64,000 nt of DNA from Prochlorococcus sp. AG-402-M23 (GCA_003216575.1 QCIR01000008.1:1-64000), one strand, 5' to 3'. Positions 43,482 through 54,473 are shown, counted from the first letter of the stretch. Program-made: numbers and translations. Notes: a model not told the origin generated them from the sequence alone.

Positions 43482-44030
43482 ATGAAAAAGAAATTACTTT
43501 TCCTTGGTCCTCCTGGTGCAGGTAAAGGAACCCAATCTGTTCTCTTTTGTAAAAAATATGGCTTAGAGCACCTTTCTACTGGAGATTTGCTTAGAAATGA
43601 AGTTTCATCAGGATCTGTTTTAGGGCTGAAAGCTGCGGAAATAATGAATCAAGGAGAATTAGTCAGTGATGAATTGGTACTCTCAATTGTTGAGAATAGA
43701 TTAATAAATATCACTCAAGGTTGGCTGCTTGATGGGTTTCCTAGAAATGTTAATCAAGCTAATTCGCTGAAAAAGCTTTTAGAAAAAATCAATCAACCTT
43801 TAGAGGCAGTAATTCTAATAAAGGTTCCTGACGATTATTTAATCAAAAGGCTTTTAGAAAGAGGAAGACAGGATGATAATGAAGAAGTAATAACTAATAG
43901 ACTTAAAATCTATAGAGAGAAAACATCTCCTCTTATTGATTTGTATTCCAAACAAGGAATTCTTAAGGAGATAGAGGGTAATGCTGAAATAGATGTTGTG
44001 TTTTCATGTATTGAGAAAGCTTTAGGCTGA
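43482..44030 (+). CDS. adk: Adenylate kinase
   Basis: LLFLGPPGAGKGTQSVLFCKKYGLEHLSTGDLLR; LLDGFPRNVNQA. Confidence 0.98.
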   Translation: MKKKLLFLGPPGAGKGTQSVLFCKKYGLEHLSTGDLLRNEVSSGSVLGLKAAEIMNQGELVSDELVLSIVENRLINITQGWLLDGFPRNVNQANSLKKLLEKINQPLEAVILIKVPDDYLIKRLLERGRQDDNEEVITNRLKIYREKTSPLIDLYSKQGILKEIEGNAEIDVVFSCIEKALG

Positions 44031-44074
44031 TGATGTAGTAAAGTTATAGTTTGCAAACAGGAGAGTCTCGCCAA

Positions 44075-44191
44075 ATGAAGGTCAGATCCTCAGTCAAAAA
44101 AATTAGTCCTGACGACCAGATCGTGAGGAGAAGAGGCCGAATCTATGTGATCAACAAGAAAAGGCCTCGTAATAAACAGCGTCAGGGTTAG
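44075..44191 (+). CDS. rpmJ: 50S ribosomal protein L36, zinc-ligand-free form
   Basis: 38-aa [41 protein letters not shown] between adk and rpsM; below ORF-track cutoff. Confidence 0.95.
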
Positions 44192-44302
44192 TTCCTGATT
44201 TTTAAGAAGCTTGAACGATTAATTTTCTTTTCGTTTAATTCTTAAATATTGTCATCATTAAATTATGATGATTTTCATTGTCCTCTTCTATTTATTCCCT
44301 AA

Positions 44303-44668
44303 GTGGCACGGATTGCAGGCATCGACATACCTCGCGAAAAGCGAGTAGAAGTTGCCCTTACTTACATCTATGGTATCGGCTTAACAAGATCCCAGAGTAT
44401 CCTTGAAAAATCAGGAGTTAATCCTGATATTCGTGTAAAGGATTTAGATGATAGTGATGTTCAGAAGCTCAGAGCTGTTACTGAAGAATTCACTCTTGAA
44501 GGAGATTTAAGGCGCCAAGAAGGAATGGCATTAAAACGACTTCAAGATATAGGATGTGTTCGTGGACGTAGGCATCGAATGAGTTTGCCTGTTCGTGGTC
44601 AAAGAACCAGAACTAATGCTCGTACTCGCAGAGGAGCTAGGAAAACTGTTGCAGGAAGAAAGAAATAA
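44303..44668 (+). CDS. rpsM: 30S ribosomal protein S13
   Basis: [29 protein letters not shown] start. Confidence 0.99.
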   Translation: MARIAGIDIPREKRVEVALTYIYGIGLTRSQSILEKSGVNPDIRVKDLDDSDVQKLRAVTEEFTLEGDLRRQEGMALKRLQDIGCVRGRRHRMSLPVRGQRTRTNARTRRGARKTVAGRKK

Positions 44669-44730
44669 TTTCTTAAGTCTCCTGTTTCCACTTGTAAATT
44701 TTTAAATCTTTTTAATTAAGGAACAGCCTA

Positions 44731-45123
44731 ATGGCTACAACCTCAAAGAAATCCGGTTCTAAGAAGTCAAAGCGCAACGTTCCAAATGGAGTTGTGCATA
44801 TTCAAAGTACCTTCAATAACACCATTGTCTCAATTACTGACACTTCTGGTGAAGTCATATCCTGGTCCTCAGCAGGTGCAAGCGGGTTTAAAGGAGCGAG
44901 AAAAGGTACTCCTTTTGCTGCACAAACCGCTGCTGAAGTTGCAGCCCGTAGAGCCTTGGAGCAAGGAATGCGACAAATAGAAGTTCTTGTTAGAGGACCT
45001 GGCTCTGGTCGTGAAACCGCAATACGGGCGTTGCAAGTAGCTGGTCTAGAAATTACTTTAATCAGGGATGTCACTCCTCTTCCTCATAACGGTTGCAGGA
45101 GACCTAAACGCAGACGCGTTTAG
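44731..45123 (+). CDS. rpsK: 30S ribosomal protein S11
   Basis: [46 protein letters not shown]. Confidence 0.99.
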   Translation: MATTSKKSGSKKSKRNVPNGVVHIQSTFNNTIVSITDTSGEVISWSSAGASGFKGARKGTPFAAQTAAEVAARRALEQGMRQIEVLVRGPGSGRETAIRALQVAGLEITLIRDVTPLPHNGCRRPKRRRV

Positions 45124-45176
45124 GTTCTCTATTCACTCAGTGAACTTTTCTTTTCTTTCCACATCGTATTTAGACC

Positions 45177-46115
45177 GTGTTGCAATACCAGATTGACAGG
45201 ATCGACCATCAAGTTTCTAATGATCGTTCCCAAACAGGTGTCTTCCTCATTGGGCCTCTAGAAAGAGGTCAAGCTACAACTTTGGGTAATTCTTTACGCA
45301 GAGTCTTAATGGGCGGACTAGAGGGGAGTGCAGTTACCGCAGTAAGGATTGCAGGTGTTAATCATGAGTATGCGACAATCCCTGGTGTTAGAGAAGATGT
45401 GCTAGACATTCTTCTAAACTGCAAACAAATCTCAGTTGATAGTCGCAGTCAAGAACTTGAAATAGGAAGACTAGTTGTAACAGGTCCTGCTGAAGTTAAA
45501 GCAAAGGACATTCAGTTTTCATCTCAAGTTGAAGTTGTTGATGGTGACCGTCCAATAGCAACTGTTCAGGAGGGCCACAACCTAGAACTAGAATTACATG
45601 TTGAAAGAGGCATAGGATATCGCCCGGTCGATAGAAGAAACGAAGAAACAAGCGCAATTGATTTACTTCAAATTGATGCTGTATTTATGCCAATAACTAG
45701 AGTTAATTTTACTATTGATGAAACAGCTGTAGCTGAGGGTGGATCTAGTCGAGAAAGATTGAAAATGGAGTTAGTCACTGATGGATCAACATCCCCAGAT
45801 GATGCATTAGCAGAGGCTGCAAATCAATTAATCGAACTTTTTCAGCCTCTCGCTACTGTATCAATGGTAGAAGAGATTCCTGAGGAGCCAGAACCAGCAG
45901 CAGAGGCACAAATACCACTTGAGGAGTTAAACTTATCTGTAAGAGCTTATAATTGCCTTAAACGTGCCCAAGTGAACTCCGTTTCAGACTTGATGGGTTT
46001 CAGTTATGAGGATTTGTTAGAAATTAAGAACTTCGGTTCTAAATCTGCTGATGAAGTTATTGAAGCTCTCGAAAGGATAGGAATTTCTATTCCACAAAGT
46101 AGAACTTCTGCATAA
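45177..46115 (+). CDS. rpoA: RNA polymerase alpha subunit
   Basis: [38 protein letters not shown]-type N-term; C-terminal [23 protein letters not shown]. Confidence 0.99.
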   Translation: MLQYQIDRIDHQVSNDRSQTGVFLIGPLERGQATTLGNSLRRVLMGGLEGSAVTAVRIAGVNHEYATIPGVREDVLDILLNCKQISVDSRSQELEIGRLVVTGPAEVKAKDIQFSSQVEVVDGDRPIATVQEGHNLELELHVERGIGYRPVDRRNEETSAIDLLQIDAVFMPITRVNFTIDETAVAEGGSSRERLKMELVTDGSTSPDDALAEAANQLIELFQPLATVSMVEEIPEEPEPAAEAQIPLEELNLSVRAYNCLKRAQVNSVSDLMGFSYEDLLEIKNFGSKSADEVIEALERIGISIPQSRTSA

Positions 46116-46154
46116 CTTTCGATTTTTTCATTACTAAATTTCAAAGCTAGTACA

Positions 46155-46505
46155 ATGCGTCATCAACGTCGAATTCCACAATTGAGTCGTCCTGCTGACC
46201 AAAGGAAGGCACTTTTAAGGGGATTAACTACACAATTAATTCGTGAAGGAAGAGTCACAACAACTAAGGCTAGAGCAAAAGCTTTAAGAGATGAAACTGA
46301 GAGAATGATTACTTTAGCTAAGGACGGTAGTCTTTCCTCAAGAAGGAGAGCTATCGGTTACGTATACGATAAACAATTGGTTCACGCTTTGTTTGAAAAG
46401 GCTCAAGAGAGATATGGTGATCGTCAAGGCGGTTATACCAGAATCGTGAGAACAACTCCTCGACGTGGTGATAATTCTGAAATGGCTATTGTTGAGCTTG
46501 TTTAG
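46155..46505 (+). CDS. rplQ: 50S ribosomal protein L17
   Basis: [42 protein letters not shown]. Confidence 0.99.
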   Translation: MRHQRRIPQLSRPADQRKALLRGLTTQLIREGRVTTTKARAKALRDETERMITLAKDGSLSSRRRAIGYVYDKQLVHALFEKAQERYGDRQGGYTRIVRTTPRRGDNSEMAIVELV

Positions 46506-46541
46506 TTAATTAATTTTTAGATATAATTTGATCCTTTAAAT

Positions 46542-47384
46542 TTGATTAATAGAATTGCACTTGTTATTCAGTATGATGGTTCAGGTTTTAGTGGTTGGCA
46601 AAATCAAAAAGATCAAATAACTATTCAAGGAACTCTTGAAGAGAAAATTGCAGAATTAGAACCAAGCGGCCCAGTCAAAGTAATAGCAGCTGGAAGAACT
46701 GATTCAGGTGTGCATGCGTCTGGACAGGTTGTCCATTTTGATTCTTCTGGCCCAATTCCAATTCACAAATGGGCATCAGCATTAAACGGAAGGCTTCCAG
46801 CATCAATTAAAGTTCTCGAAGCGGTAAATGTTGCCACTGATTGGCATGCTTGCTATTCGGCGAAATATAGAAGATATAGATATTCTATATTTAATGGTTC
46901 CTATCCAAATCTTTTCCTTCAACATATCTGTTGGCACAAATATAAGTTTCTATTAGATATCAATTTAATGAAGCATGCTTTGGATGATTTATTAGGCATG
47001 CATGATTTTGCAGCATTTGAAAAAGCAGGAAGTAATAGATCAAATTCAATGACTACGGTGCAAGAAGTTTCTATTTCTAGGGACGGTGATATCGTTACAG
47101 TTGAAATTCAGGCTAGTGGTTTTTTATATGGAATGGTAAGACTTTTGATGGGTCAATTAGTCGCCGTGGGAGAAAAACGATTGACTCTGAAAGAATTTAA
47201 ACATAGATGGAGAAAGGGTTTGCGTTCTGAAGTCAAGGAAGCTGCTCCACCTCATGGTCTGTGTTTGATTAGAGTTGGTTATGAACCGAAAATCTTTTCA
47301 AAAGAGAAAAGCTTTGACACTTTTCCTGCTTTTTCTCTACCAATATTTGAATCTTCAAAAAAATCAAAAATTTTCAAGGATTAA
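46542..47384 (+). CDS. truA: tRNA pseudouridine38-40 synthase TruA
   Basis: [37 protein letters not shown] start. Confidence 0.97.
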   Translation: MINRIALVIQYDGSGFSGWQNQKDQITIQGTLEEKIAELEPSGPVKVIAAGRTDSGVHASGQVVHFDSSGPIPIHKWASALNGRLPASIKVLEAVNVATDWHACYSAKYRRYRYSIFNGSYPNLFLQHICWHKYKFLLDINLMKHALDDLLGMHDFAAFEKAGSNRSNSMTTVQEVSISRDGDIVTVEIQASGFLYGMVRLLMGQLVAVGEKRLTLKEFKHRWRKGLRSEVKEAAPPHGLCLIRVGYEPKIFSKEKSFDTFPAFSLPIFESSKKSKIFKD

Positions 47385-47572
47385 TAAACACAGACTTGAA
47401 ATTTCTTTAAATTAGTAATTTAAATTTTATGAGTACAAAAAAGCCAGTTTTCAGCCATGAAAGTGTAGAATTATTTTTCTGGAGAATCAGTTCAATTATT
47501 TGACTTGATAACTTCCAATAAGATCATTATCAAAGCGATAATGTTTATTCAGTGTTAAAGCTGTTCAGAAAA

Positions 47573-48025
47573 ATGAACAAGACATCCGTTCCATCACCGG
47601 ATTCAATTGATCGCCAGTGGTTTCTGGTAGATGCAGAGAATCAGACTCTTGGTAGATTAGCAACTGAAGTTGCTAGTGTTCTTAGGGGTAAGACAAAGCC
47701 AAATTTCACCCCTCATTTAGATACTGGTGATTTTGTCATTGTCGTAAATGCAGAAAAGATCAAAGTCACCGGGAAAAAGTCTGATCAAAAACTTTATCGA
47801 AGACATTCTGGGCGTCCAGGAGGAATGAAAGTTGAAACTTTTAGGGCTCTTCAATCAAGAATTCCTGAGAGAATAGTTGAAAAAGCAATAAAAGGAATGC
47901 TTCCTCACACAAGGTTAGGTAGGCAATTATTTAATAAACTAAAAGTCTATAAAGGTTCTGAGCATCCCCATTCAGCGCAAGAGCCTAAAATTCTCCAATT
48001 AAATTCTGAATCTGTTTCTCAATGA
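47573..48025 (+). CDS. rplM: 50S ribosomal protein L13
   Basis: [50 protein letters not shown]. Confidence 0.99.
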   Translation: MNKTSVPSPDSIDRQWFLVDAENQTLGRLATEVASVLRGKTKPNFTPHLDTGDFVIVVNAEKIKVTGKKSDQKLYRRHSGRPGGMKVETFRALQSRIPERIVEKAIKGMLPHTRLGRQLFNKLKVYKGSEHPHSAQEPKILQLNSESVSQ

Positions 48026-48429
48026 CAAGTTCTACAAGCAAAGTTGTTTACTGGGGAACTGGTAGACGAAAGACATCAGTAGCCAGAGTGAGGCTGACTC
48101 CAGGGAAAGGTGAAGTAGTTATTAATGGTCGCCCTGGTGATCACTATTTGAATTTCAATCCTGCCTATATATCTGCTGTTAAGGCTCCTTTAAAAACTTT
48201 AGGATTGAGTGATAGTTACGATGTTTTAGTAAATGTATATGGAGGCGGATTGACTGGGCAGTCTGATGCAATTAAACAGGGAGCCGCTCGCGCTTTATGT
48301 GAATTATCTATTGATAATCGAAAACCTCTAAAAGTAGAAGGACACCTAAGCAGGGACCCTAGAGCAAAAGAGAGACGAAAGTATGGTCTCAAAAAAGCTC
48401 GTAAGGCTCCACAATTCTCAAAGAGATAA
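48022..48429 (+). CDS. rpsI: 30S ribosomal protein S9
   Basis: [47 protein letters not shown]. Confidence 0.99.
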   Translation: MTSSTSKVVYWGTGRRKTSVARVRLTPGKGEVVINGRPGDHYLNFNPAYISAVKAPLKTLGLSDSYDVLVNVYGGGLTGQSDAIKQGAARALCELSIDNRKPLKVEGHLSRDPRAKERRKYGLKKARKAPQFSKR

Positions 48430-48465
48430 TTTTACTTTTTAACCTTAAATCTTTCTTTTTTTATC

Positions 48466-48726
48466 ATGCCTAAATCAGATATACATCCTACTTGGTACCC
48501 AGAAGCAAAAGTTATTTGTAATGGTGAAGTCGTTATGACAACAGGTTCTACGCAGCCAGAAATTCAGGTTGATGTGTGGAGCGGAAATCATCCTTTCTTT
48601 ACAGGAACCCAGAAGATTTTAGATACGGAAGGAAGAGTGGACAGATTTATGCGTAAATATGGAATGGCTTCATCTGATTCAAGTGAAGAAAAAGGTAAAA
48701 CATCAAAAGAAAAAAAAGAAAGTTGA
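48466..48726 (+). CDS. rpmE: 50S ribosomal protein L31
   Basis: MPKSDIHPTWYPEAKVICNGEVVMTTGSTQPEIQVDVWSGNHPFFTGTQ. Confidence 0.98.
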   Translation: MPKSDIHPTWYPEAKVICNGEVVMTTGSTQPEIQVDVWSGNHPFFTGTQKILDTEGRVDRFMRKYGMASSDSSEEKGKTSKEKKES

Positions 48727-48761
48727 TAGCGGTTGATTTATTGACTTAGGGAATACAAAGA

Positions 48762-49859
48762 ATGGATTCTTCAACCCTAATCAAACGTTTAGAAACAGCT
48801 AAAAGTAGTTTTCAAAATTTGGAGTTGCAACTTGCAGATCCTGATGTTGCAGCAGATCCTAAACAACTTGAAAAAATTGCTCGAGAGAGATCGCGCCTAG
48901 AACCTTTAGTTAATGATTATTTGAAACTTCAATCTATAGAAAGAGAATTTACAGAAGCTAAAAGTTTATTGAAAGAAAGTAGAGACGATAAGGAGATGGA
49001 ACTTTTAGCGCGAGAAGAACTTCAAAATCTTGAACTTACAAGAGAAGAATTAATTCAAAAATTGACTGTAGCTCTTTTACCAAAAGATCCAAGAGATGAA
49101 AGAAGTGTAATGCTTGAGATAAGAGCGGGAGCAGGAGGAAGTGAAGCTTGTTTATGGGCTGGCGACTTAGCACGAATGTATGAGAGATATGGACAAAAAT
49201 TGGGGTGGAATGTAAAACCTATAAGTTCTACAGAAGCTGATGTTGGTGGTTTTCGTGAATTAATTATTTCAGTAAAAGGAGACTCTGTTTATAGCCAATT
49301 AAAATTTGAAGCTGGTGTTCATCGAGTTCAAAGAGTTCCCTCAACTGAATCTCAAGGTAGAGTTCATACTTCTACTGCAACTGTCGCTGTAATGCCTGAG
49401 GCTGATCCAGTAGAGGTGAAAATAGAATCTACTGATTTAGAAATTAGTACAGCCAGATCAGGGGGAGCTGGTGGGCAAAATGTTAATAAAGTTGAAACAG
49501 CTATTGATTTGTTTCATAAGCCATCAGGTATAAGAGTTTTTTGTACACAGGAGCGTTCTCAATTACAAAATAGAGAGCGAGCGATGGAGATTTTGAGGGC
49601 GAAGTTATTAGAATTAGAGATAGCTGAGGCTAATGCAAAAGAAAGGTCTGCACGTTTATCTCAGGTTGGTACTGGCGATAGAAGTGAAAAGATAAGAACA
49701 TATAACTATAAAGATAATCGAACCACTGATCATCGATTAGGACTTAATTTTCCTCTTGAACAGGTGTTAGCAGGTCAATTGGAGGATGTGATTGGCGCAT
49801 GTATTGCAGAAGAACAGAAAAGGCAAATGGAAGAATTAAGTAATCAATCTGCAGACTAA
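48762..49859 (+). CDS. prfA: Peptide chain release factor 1
   Basis: [69 protein letters not shown]. Confidence 0.98.
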   Translation: MDSSTLIKRLETAKSSFQNLELQLADPDVAADPKQLEKIARERSRLEPLVNDYLKLQSIEREFTEAKSLLKESRDDKEMELLAREELQNLELTREELIQKLTVALLPKDPRDERSVMLEIRAGAGGSEACLWAGDLARMYERYGQKLGWNVKPISSTEADVGGFRELIISVKGDSVYSQLKFEAGVHRVQRVPSTESQGRVHTSTATVAVMPEADPVEVKIESTDLEISTARSGGAGGQNVNKVETAIDLFHKPSGIRVFCTQERSQLQNRERAMEILRAKLLELEIAEANAKERSARLSQVGTGDRSEKIRTYNYKDNRTTDHRLGLNFPLEQVLAGQLEDVIGACIAEEQKRQMEELSNQSAD

Positions 49860-49863
49860 TGAA

Positions 49864-50370
49864 TTAGGCGACCCATCCAATTACATATTTACTCCATTCT
49901 TTATGGCGACCAGAGTGGATTTGTTTTGTAGTTTCAAAACTCATATTATTTAATGGTTTATATGGTTTTGTTCTTAATGGCATATTGGCTTCTTCAGGAG
50001 TTCTATTACCTTTCATTACGTTGCATTGAAGACATGCAGTAATTACATTCTCCCAATTGTCTTTCCCTCCTCGGCTGCGGGGTAAAACATGATCAATTGA
50101 AAGTTTTTTATTCTTCTGACCACAATATTGACAAAGGTTATTATCTCTCTGAAAAATATTTTTTCTATTTAGGGAAATATCACGATAAGGAACTCTAATA
50201 AATTGTCTCAACCTAATCACAGTAGGGGCTTTGACATGTTGCCGAATATTATGATTTTCATCTTCTTCAAGCGTTTCAGCTTTACCCTTAAGCATTAAAA
50301 CGGTCGCGCGACGCCAAGAAGTTATGTTCAATGGCTCATAAGATGCATTTAAAACAAGTACTTGACTCAT
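49864..50370 (-). CDS. HNH endonuclease family protein
   Basis: MSQVLVLNASYEPLNITSWRRA; CQYCGQKNKKLSIDHVLPRSRGGKDNWENVITACLQCNVMKGNRTPEEA. Confidence 0.92.
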   Translation of the reverse strand: MSQVLVLNASYEPLNITSWRRATVLMLKGKAETLEEDENHNIRQHVKAPTVIRLRQFIRVPYRDISLNRKNIFQRDNNLCQYCGQKNKKLSIDHVLPRSRGGKDNWENVITACLQCNVMKGNRTPEEANMPLRTKPYKPLNNMSFETTKQIHSGRHKEWSKYVIGWVA

Positions 50371-50443
50371 GCAAGCATGCCATTTAAGCGGCATGCTAAT
50401 GGTATTACCACCTTATTGCAGTTTTCCTTTTTAAAATGCTTGG

Positions 50444-51652
50444 ATGCTGAACATGACGAACTTCAATAAAAGTGAAGAATTTGTCACTTTTGGAGGGGCA
50501 ACTAAAAGTTCACTCACGCCTGACCCCTGCAGTAGAGCATGGGTTGAAGTTGACTCGAAAGCGATTGAAAATAATTCAATAGTCTTGAAAAATTTTGTTG
50601 GAAAAGATTGCTTATTAATGGCAGTTGTCAAAGCTGATGGATATGGGCATGGTGCAGAAACAGTCGCTAAGGCTGCTTTGAAGGGTGGGGCTGATAGCCT
50701 TGGGGTCGCGACTTTAGAAGAGGGGATTGAATTAAGAAAGGCTGGATTGGGTTGTCAAATATTGATTCTTGGAAATTTAATTAATTCTGAAGAACTATAT
50801 TCATCTCTCTATTGGGATCTGGTCCCAACTATTAGTGGAATTCGTGAGGCAATTATATGTAATAATGTTGCTAAAAGTAATAATAAGAATTTTAATATTC
50901 ACTTAAAAGTTGATACAGGAATGACCCGACTCGGTTGTAGCTGCAATGAAGTAGAAGAATTGGTTTTTAAAATTGATTGTTTAGAGAACGTATCATTAAA
51001 AGGAATATACAGCCATTTAGCAATGGCTGATTCAGCCCACATAAATAATAACGATAAAACTTTTACTCGGATTCAGTTAAATAGATTTAATAACGTCTTA
51101 AAAGCTTTAGGGAAAAGGAATAATTTTTTATGTCGGCATTTAGCAAATTCTGCAGGGACTCTTTCCGATAAACATCTTCATTTTGATATGGTGAGAGTTG
51201 GACTTAGCTTGTATGGCTACCTACCGACAAATGATTTTGGGATTGATTTGGGCCTAAAGCCAGCTCTAACGGTTAAGGCCAGAATTACTTTAGTTAGAGA
51301 TGTTGAAAATGGCACAGGAGTAGGGTATGGACATTGTTTTACAACTCAAAGAAGAAGTAAACTTGCAGTTGCAGCAATTGGTTATGCGGATGGAGTTAGT
51401 AGGGCTTTGTCTGGCAAGATCTCTGCTTCAATAGATGGTGTTTTAGTTCCTCAAGTTGGTGCAATTGCTATGGACCAAATGGTTTTTGACATAACTAGTA
51501 AACCAGAAATCAAGGTAGGACAGGTATTAACCCTTCTTGGAACTGATGGTGAAATGTTTATTTCACCTCAAAAATGGGGTTATTTATCTGGATCTATTCC
51601 ATGGGAGGTTCTTTGCAGTTTTAGAAATCGTCTTCCACGGGTTGTCACTTAA
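50444..51652 (+). CDS. alr: Alanine racemase
   Basis: AVVKADGYGHGAETVAKAAL; HLKVDTGMTRLGC; AIGYADGVSRAL; AIAMDQMVFDI. Confidence 0.96.
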   Translation: MLNMTNFNKSEEFVTFGGATKSSLTPDPCSRAWVEVDSKAIENNSIVLKNFVGKDCLLMAVVKADGYGHGAETVAKAALKGGADSLGVATLEEGIELRKAGLGCQILILGNLINSEELYSSLYWDLVPTISGIREAIICNNVAKSNNKNFNIHLKVDTGMTRLGCSCNEVEELVFKIDCLENVSLKGIYSHLAMADSAHINNNDKTFTRIQLNRFNNVLKALGKRNNFLCRHLANSAGTLSDKHLHFDMVRVGLSLYGYLPTNDFGIDLGLKPALTVKARITLVRDVENGTGVGYGHCFTTQRRSKLAVAAIGYADGVSRALSGKISASIDGVLVPQVGAIAMDQMVFDITSKPEIKVGQVLTLLGTDGEMFISPQKWGYLSGSIPWEVLCSFRNRLPRVVT

Positions 51653-51712
51653 CGTCTGAAGAGGATCACAAAATATTCTTTTGGATAGTTGACTTGATAG
51701 GGTATTAATAAT

Positions 51713-51801
51713 GGAGAGGTGGCTGAGTGGTTGAAAGCGGCTCCCTGCTAAGGAGTTACAGGAGGCAACTTCTGTCGAGGGTTCGAATCCCTCCCTCTCC
51801 G
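51713..51801 (+). tRNA. tRNA-Ser (anticodon GCT); island boundary
   Basis: GGAGAGGTGGCTGAGTGGTTGAAAGCGGCTCCCTGCTAAGGAGTTACAGGAGGCAACTTCTGTCGAGGGTTCGAATCCCTCCCTCTCC+G; long variable arm. Confidence 0.97.
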
Positions 51802-51937
51802 TTCTTAATTAGTGTCACAGGGTGATATAAGAGGTTAGGAAGGCAAATAAATCAGTTACTACAGAATTTGCATGGTCAGGGATTCTTTAGTGTGACATAG
51901 CAAGTCAAGACTTTGTTGTAGGAAATGTTGTAGGAAT
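51785..51937 (+). mobile_element. tRNA-Ser att site plus left-end repeat (copy i)
   Basis: GAATCCCTCCCTCTCCG-TTCTTAATTAGTGTCACAGGGTGATATAA...TTTAGTGTGACATAGCAAGTCAAGAC-TTTGTTGTAGGAAATGTTGTAGGAA; near-identical arrangement recurs at 56746-56900. Confidence 0.7.
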
Positions 51938-52142
51938 GGATATTTCTTCCTCATGCTGGTGCTGCCTTTTATGCTGCTTCCTTCTCTCAAAAATCAGGAA
52001 CCATCAATACGTCATCTATCTCTTCAGAAAGAGGGTTGCAAGGATCCAAAACAATAGTTTTACTTCTTAGGAGTCTTTTTCTTTATTTAGATTCATGTTT
52101 TAATGCATATTGTTTAATAATTTAGTGTGCAGATAATTTATT

Positions 52143-53066
52143 ATGAAAAACTACGATAAAGTTGATTCGATACCTACTGGATTTAATATTGACTGTCTTT
52201 ATTCCCCTACTTATATAACAAAAATTGGAAGTAGATATTTTATTATTGATTGTTGGCATCATAGGATAATTTACTCTGAAAGTCTTGAAAAACCTATTAA
52301 ATATTGGAACAAACTTGATGAAAATATACCTTCTCCCCATTCATTGGCAGGTAATTCAAAACTTTATATCGCTGATTCAGCAGGTTCTGATTCTATTAGA
52401 TTATTTAATAACAATTTAAAAAATATAACTCCCATTTATGAAGTTAAAAATATCGGCAAAAGACCTCATAGAATATTATATGAAAATGATATTAAATTAT
52501 TTTTTATAATATGTTCTCTGGAAAATAAAATTTGTATAATAGATGTTAAAAATCAAGATAAACTTAAATTTTCATTTGTTCTGATACCTGAGTTAGAGTC
52601 TTCATATACACGTTCTATAACAATTTACAATAAACAAATATATTTTACATGTAGCAATTTTATTATTATTTATAATATTAAAGATAATGAATTTTCCTTC
52701 GTAAGGAAAATTCAATTACATAATAATTATAATTCTAAACATGGAATAAATGATTTATTCTTCTTTGATAATTTTAATGGAAAAGGAATATTGACTTTAT
52801 ATCCAAATAAAATGATACTTTTTGATAATATTAATGAATTGATTAATTCCTCTGCAGAAGATATATCATTTTTATTGAAAGGTACTCCATACTATATTAA
52901 TCAATTTGATAATAGGATATGGATTCCTGAAATCGATAACTATTCAAGAATTTGTAGTTATGGAATTACTAATGATACCATTAATGTTGATGATCAAATC
53001 GTTTACTTTGACTCAGTTAAATTAAAAAACGAATCTTTTTTGCGTAAACGAAGTATGCCATTTTAA
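52143..53066 (+). CDS. Hypothetical protein, beta-propeller-like repeats
   Basis: 307-aa ORF with repeated blades, e.g. SPTYITKIGSRYFIIDCWHHRIIYSES / PHSLAGNSKLYIADSAGSDSIRLFN. Confidence 0.6.
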   Translation: MKNYDKVDSIPTGFNIDCLYSPTYITKIGSRYFIIDCWHHRIIYSESLEKPIKYWNKLDENIPSPHSLAGNSKLYIADSAGSDSIRLFNNNLKNITPIYEVKNIGKRPHRILYENDIKLFFIICSLENKICIIDVKNQDKLKFSFVLIPELESSYTRSITIYNKQIYFTCSNFIIIYNIKDNEFSFVRKIQLHNNYNSKHGINDLFFFDNFNGKGILTLYPNKMILFDNINELINSSAEDISFLLKGTPYYINQFDNRIWIPEIDNYSRICSYGITNDTINVDDQIVYFDSVKLKNESFLRKRSMPF

Positions 53067-53132
53067 ATTAATTAACATAATCTTATTTCATCTGATTAAA
53101 GTTTTAATTTATTTTCAGTATATATATTTTCT

Positions 53133-53318
53133 TCAATCAATACCTTTGTGCTTGCCATTCTTTTTGATTCTCATGGTTCCTCTAAAAGAGATACCACCTC
53201 CTTTTTGCTTTGGTTCGATATAGACAACTAATCCTTTACCGCAACCTCTTGAATAGGATTTGTCCTTTATATCAAGAGATTCAATCTCCTTCTTAGTGGT
53301 AATTATGGTGTCTACCTC
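53133..53318 (-). pseudogene. Truncated integrase N-terminal (arm-binding, DUF4102-like) fragment
   Basis: Open frame EVDTIITTKKEIESLDIKDKSYSRGCGKGLVVYIEPKQKGGGISFRGTMRIKKNGKHKGID*; no canonical start, no catalytic domain. Confidence 0.6.
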
Positions 53319-53336
53319 TTATTGAAGATTGTTTTT

Positions 53337-53498
53337 TCATGCCTCTATGTCGCACCTTCTCCATGCGACATTGTTGCTACCTAAACGGATGTTCTTAGGA
53401 AATGTTCCGTCTTCCATCCACCTATAGATAGTCCTTGGGGTGACCTTCCCACATTCCTCTGTAACTTCAGCAATGGGAAGCAGTTCCAATGTTTTCAT
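53337..53498 (-). CDS. AlpA-like helix-turn-helix regulator / excisionase (53 aa)
   Basis: ATG-to-TGA: MKTLELLPIAEVTEECGKVTPRTIYRWMEDGTFPKNIRLGSNNVAWRRCDIEA; below ORF-track cutoff; AlpA pattern TIYRWMEDGTFPKxIRLGxxxVAWRxxDIEA. Confidence 0.85.
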   Translation of the reverse strand: MKTLELLPIAEVTEECGKVTPRTIYRWMEDGTFPKNIRLGSNNVAWRRCDIEA

Positions 53499-53647
53499 GA
53501 TTTAACATTAACTACTTTATTTGTTATATAAGAGATCTAATTTGCTCTCTTGATACTTACAATTATAGACCAAAGTTGTAGTAATTTCAAGGATTCTGCC
53601 ACCTTTATGCCTTGATAAAAAGAACTGCTAATTAACATTTTTAGAGT

Positions 53648-53749
53648 GTTGTAGGAAATGTTGTAGGAATTTCCCCTCTTTTTACAAATGCTGTGACATC
53701 CCTAGTCATAGGGTGTTTTGGCGTGTCACTTGGAATTCCTCCCTCTCCG
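53648..53749 (+). mobile_element. Right-end att scar (copy ii): paired 12-mer plus tRNA-Ser 3' end
   Basis: GTTGTAGGAAATGTTGTAGGAAT ... GAATTCCTCCCTCTCCG (16/17 match to tRNA-Ser 3' end). Confidence 0.65.
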
Positions 53750-54000
53750 TTTTGCATTAGATTCAGACGGATTTAGAAGAGTTCATAATCGCTCAAACCT
53801 ACTGATATGAATGATTAAAGGGGTTCACAAGGATTCAGAGGGATTCATACTAACTCAAACACGTGTTGCTGGTAAATGCTCTGGTCTCCTAAGTAGAGAA
53901 TCCAATCACTTAAGGGGATTTCACCGAATCTGTTGTTGGTCGCTTTCCCTGGAACCAGGAAATAACATCTTTAGATTTCAATTTTTGACGTTAATTTGGT
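53744..54000 (+). repeat. About 250-bp dispersed island repeat, copy A
   Basis: TCCGTTTTGCATTAGATTCAGACGGATTTAGAAGAGTTCATAATCGCTCAAAC...CTGGAACCAGGAAATAACATCTTTAGA; matching copy at 58618-58880. Confidence 0.7.
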
Positions 54001-54371
54001 AATTAGAGGTTGTAGATCGCCCAAATCCTGTTATATCGGTAAAGAGTAATTTGTTCTCTGCTGATTCTGAAAAACCTAATAGGACCTCATGTCTTTGCTC
54101 TACGCCATTATTTAAATTACCGACCCAATAATCGGATCCTCCTTGATCAAGTTCTCTGTTTAACACATTCAAATAAAGGGTCTCTAAGTATTTCTCATTA
54201 GAGATATTGCTCCCATATCTTTCTTTAAATTCTGCAGAAGCAAGAATTGATGATGACACTGCCCTTTCATCATCAATACCATAACTGAAATTGACAATCC
54301 AATATCTAAGTCCATCCGCATCAGGGAAACGAGCAAATGCGGCATTGTATAGACGAAAAATTTTTCTGAGT
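53978..54371 (-). pseudogene. N-terminally truncated DUF4214 protein remnant
   Basis: LRKIFRLYNAAFARFPDADGLRYWIVNFSYGIDDERAVSSSILASAEFKERYG...LYLNVLNRELDQGGSDYWVGNLNNG...HEVLLGFSESAEN; a stop (TGA) precedes the conserved start of the domain. Confidence 0.7.
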
Positions 54372-54473
54372 CAGTATTAATCCTGTGACTTGATCAAAGA
54401 CACCAATTAATTTCAATTATCCGCTGTTTTTTAGTAGTAAAATTGCAGTACCAAAAAAGAGAAAAAATAAAAG

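Noticed and set aside
33372-44668. Absence of rpsJ, rpsN, rpmD and infA from the r-protein operon
   Set aside because: Consistent with the usual cyanobacterial operon organisation rather than a novel loss.
33372-46505. Multiple antisense ORFs inside ribosomal protein genes (e.g. 34222-34509, 41250-41525, 44802-45074)
   Set aside because: Shadow ORFs on the opposite strand of highly conserved r-protein genes.
53811-54002. 63-aa plus ORF
   Set aside because: Same non-coding dispersed repeat as at 58.6 kb; frame not shared between copies.
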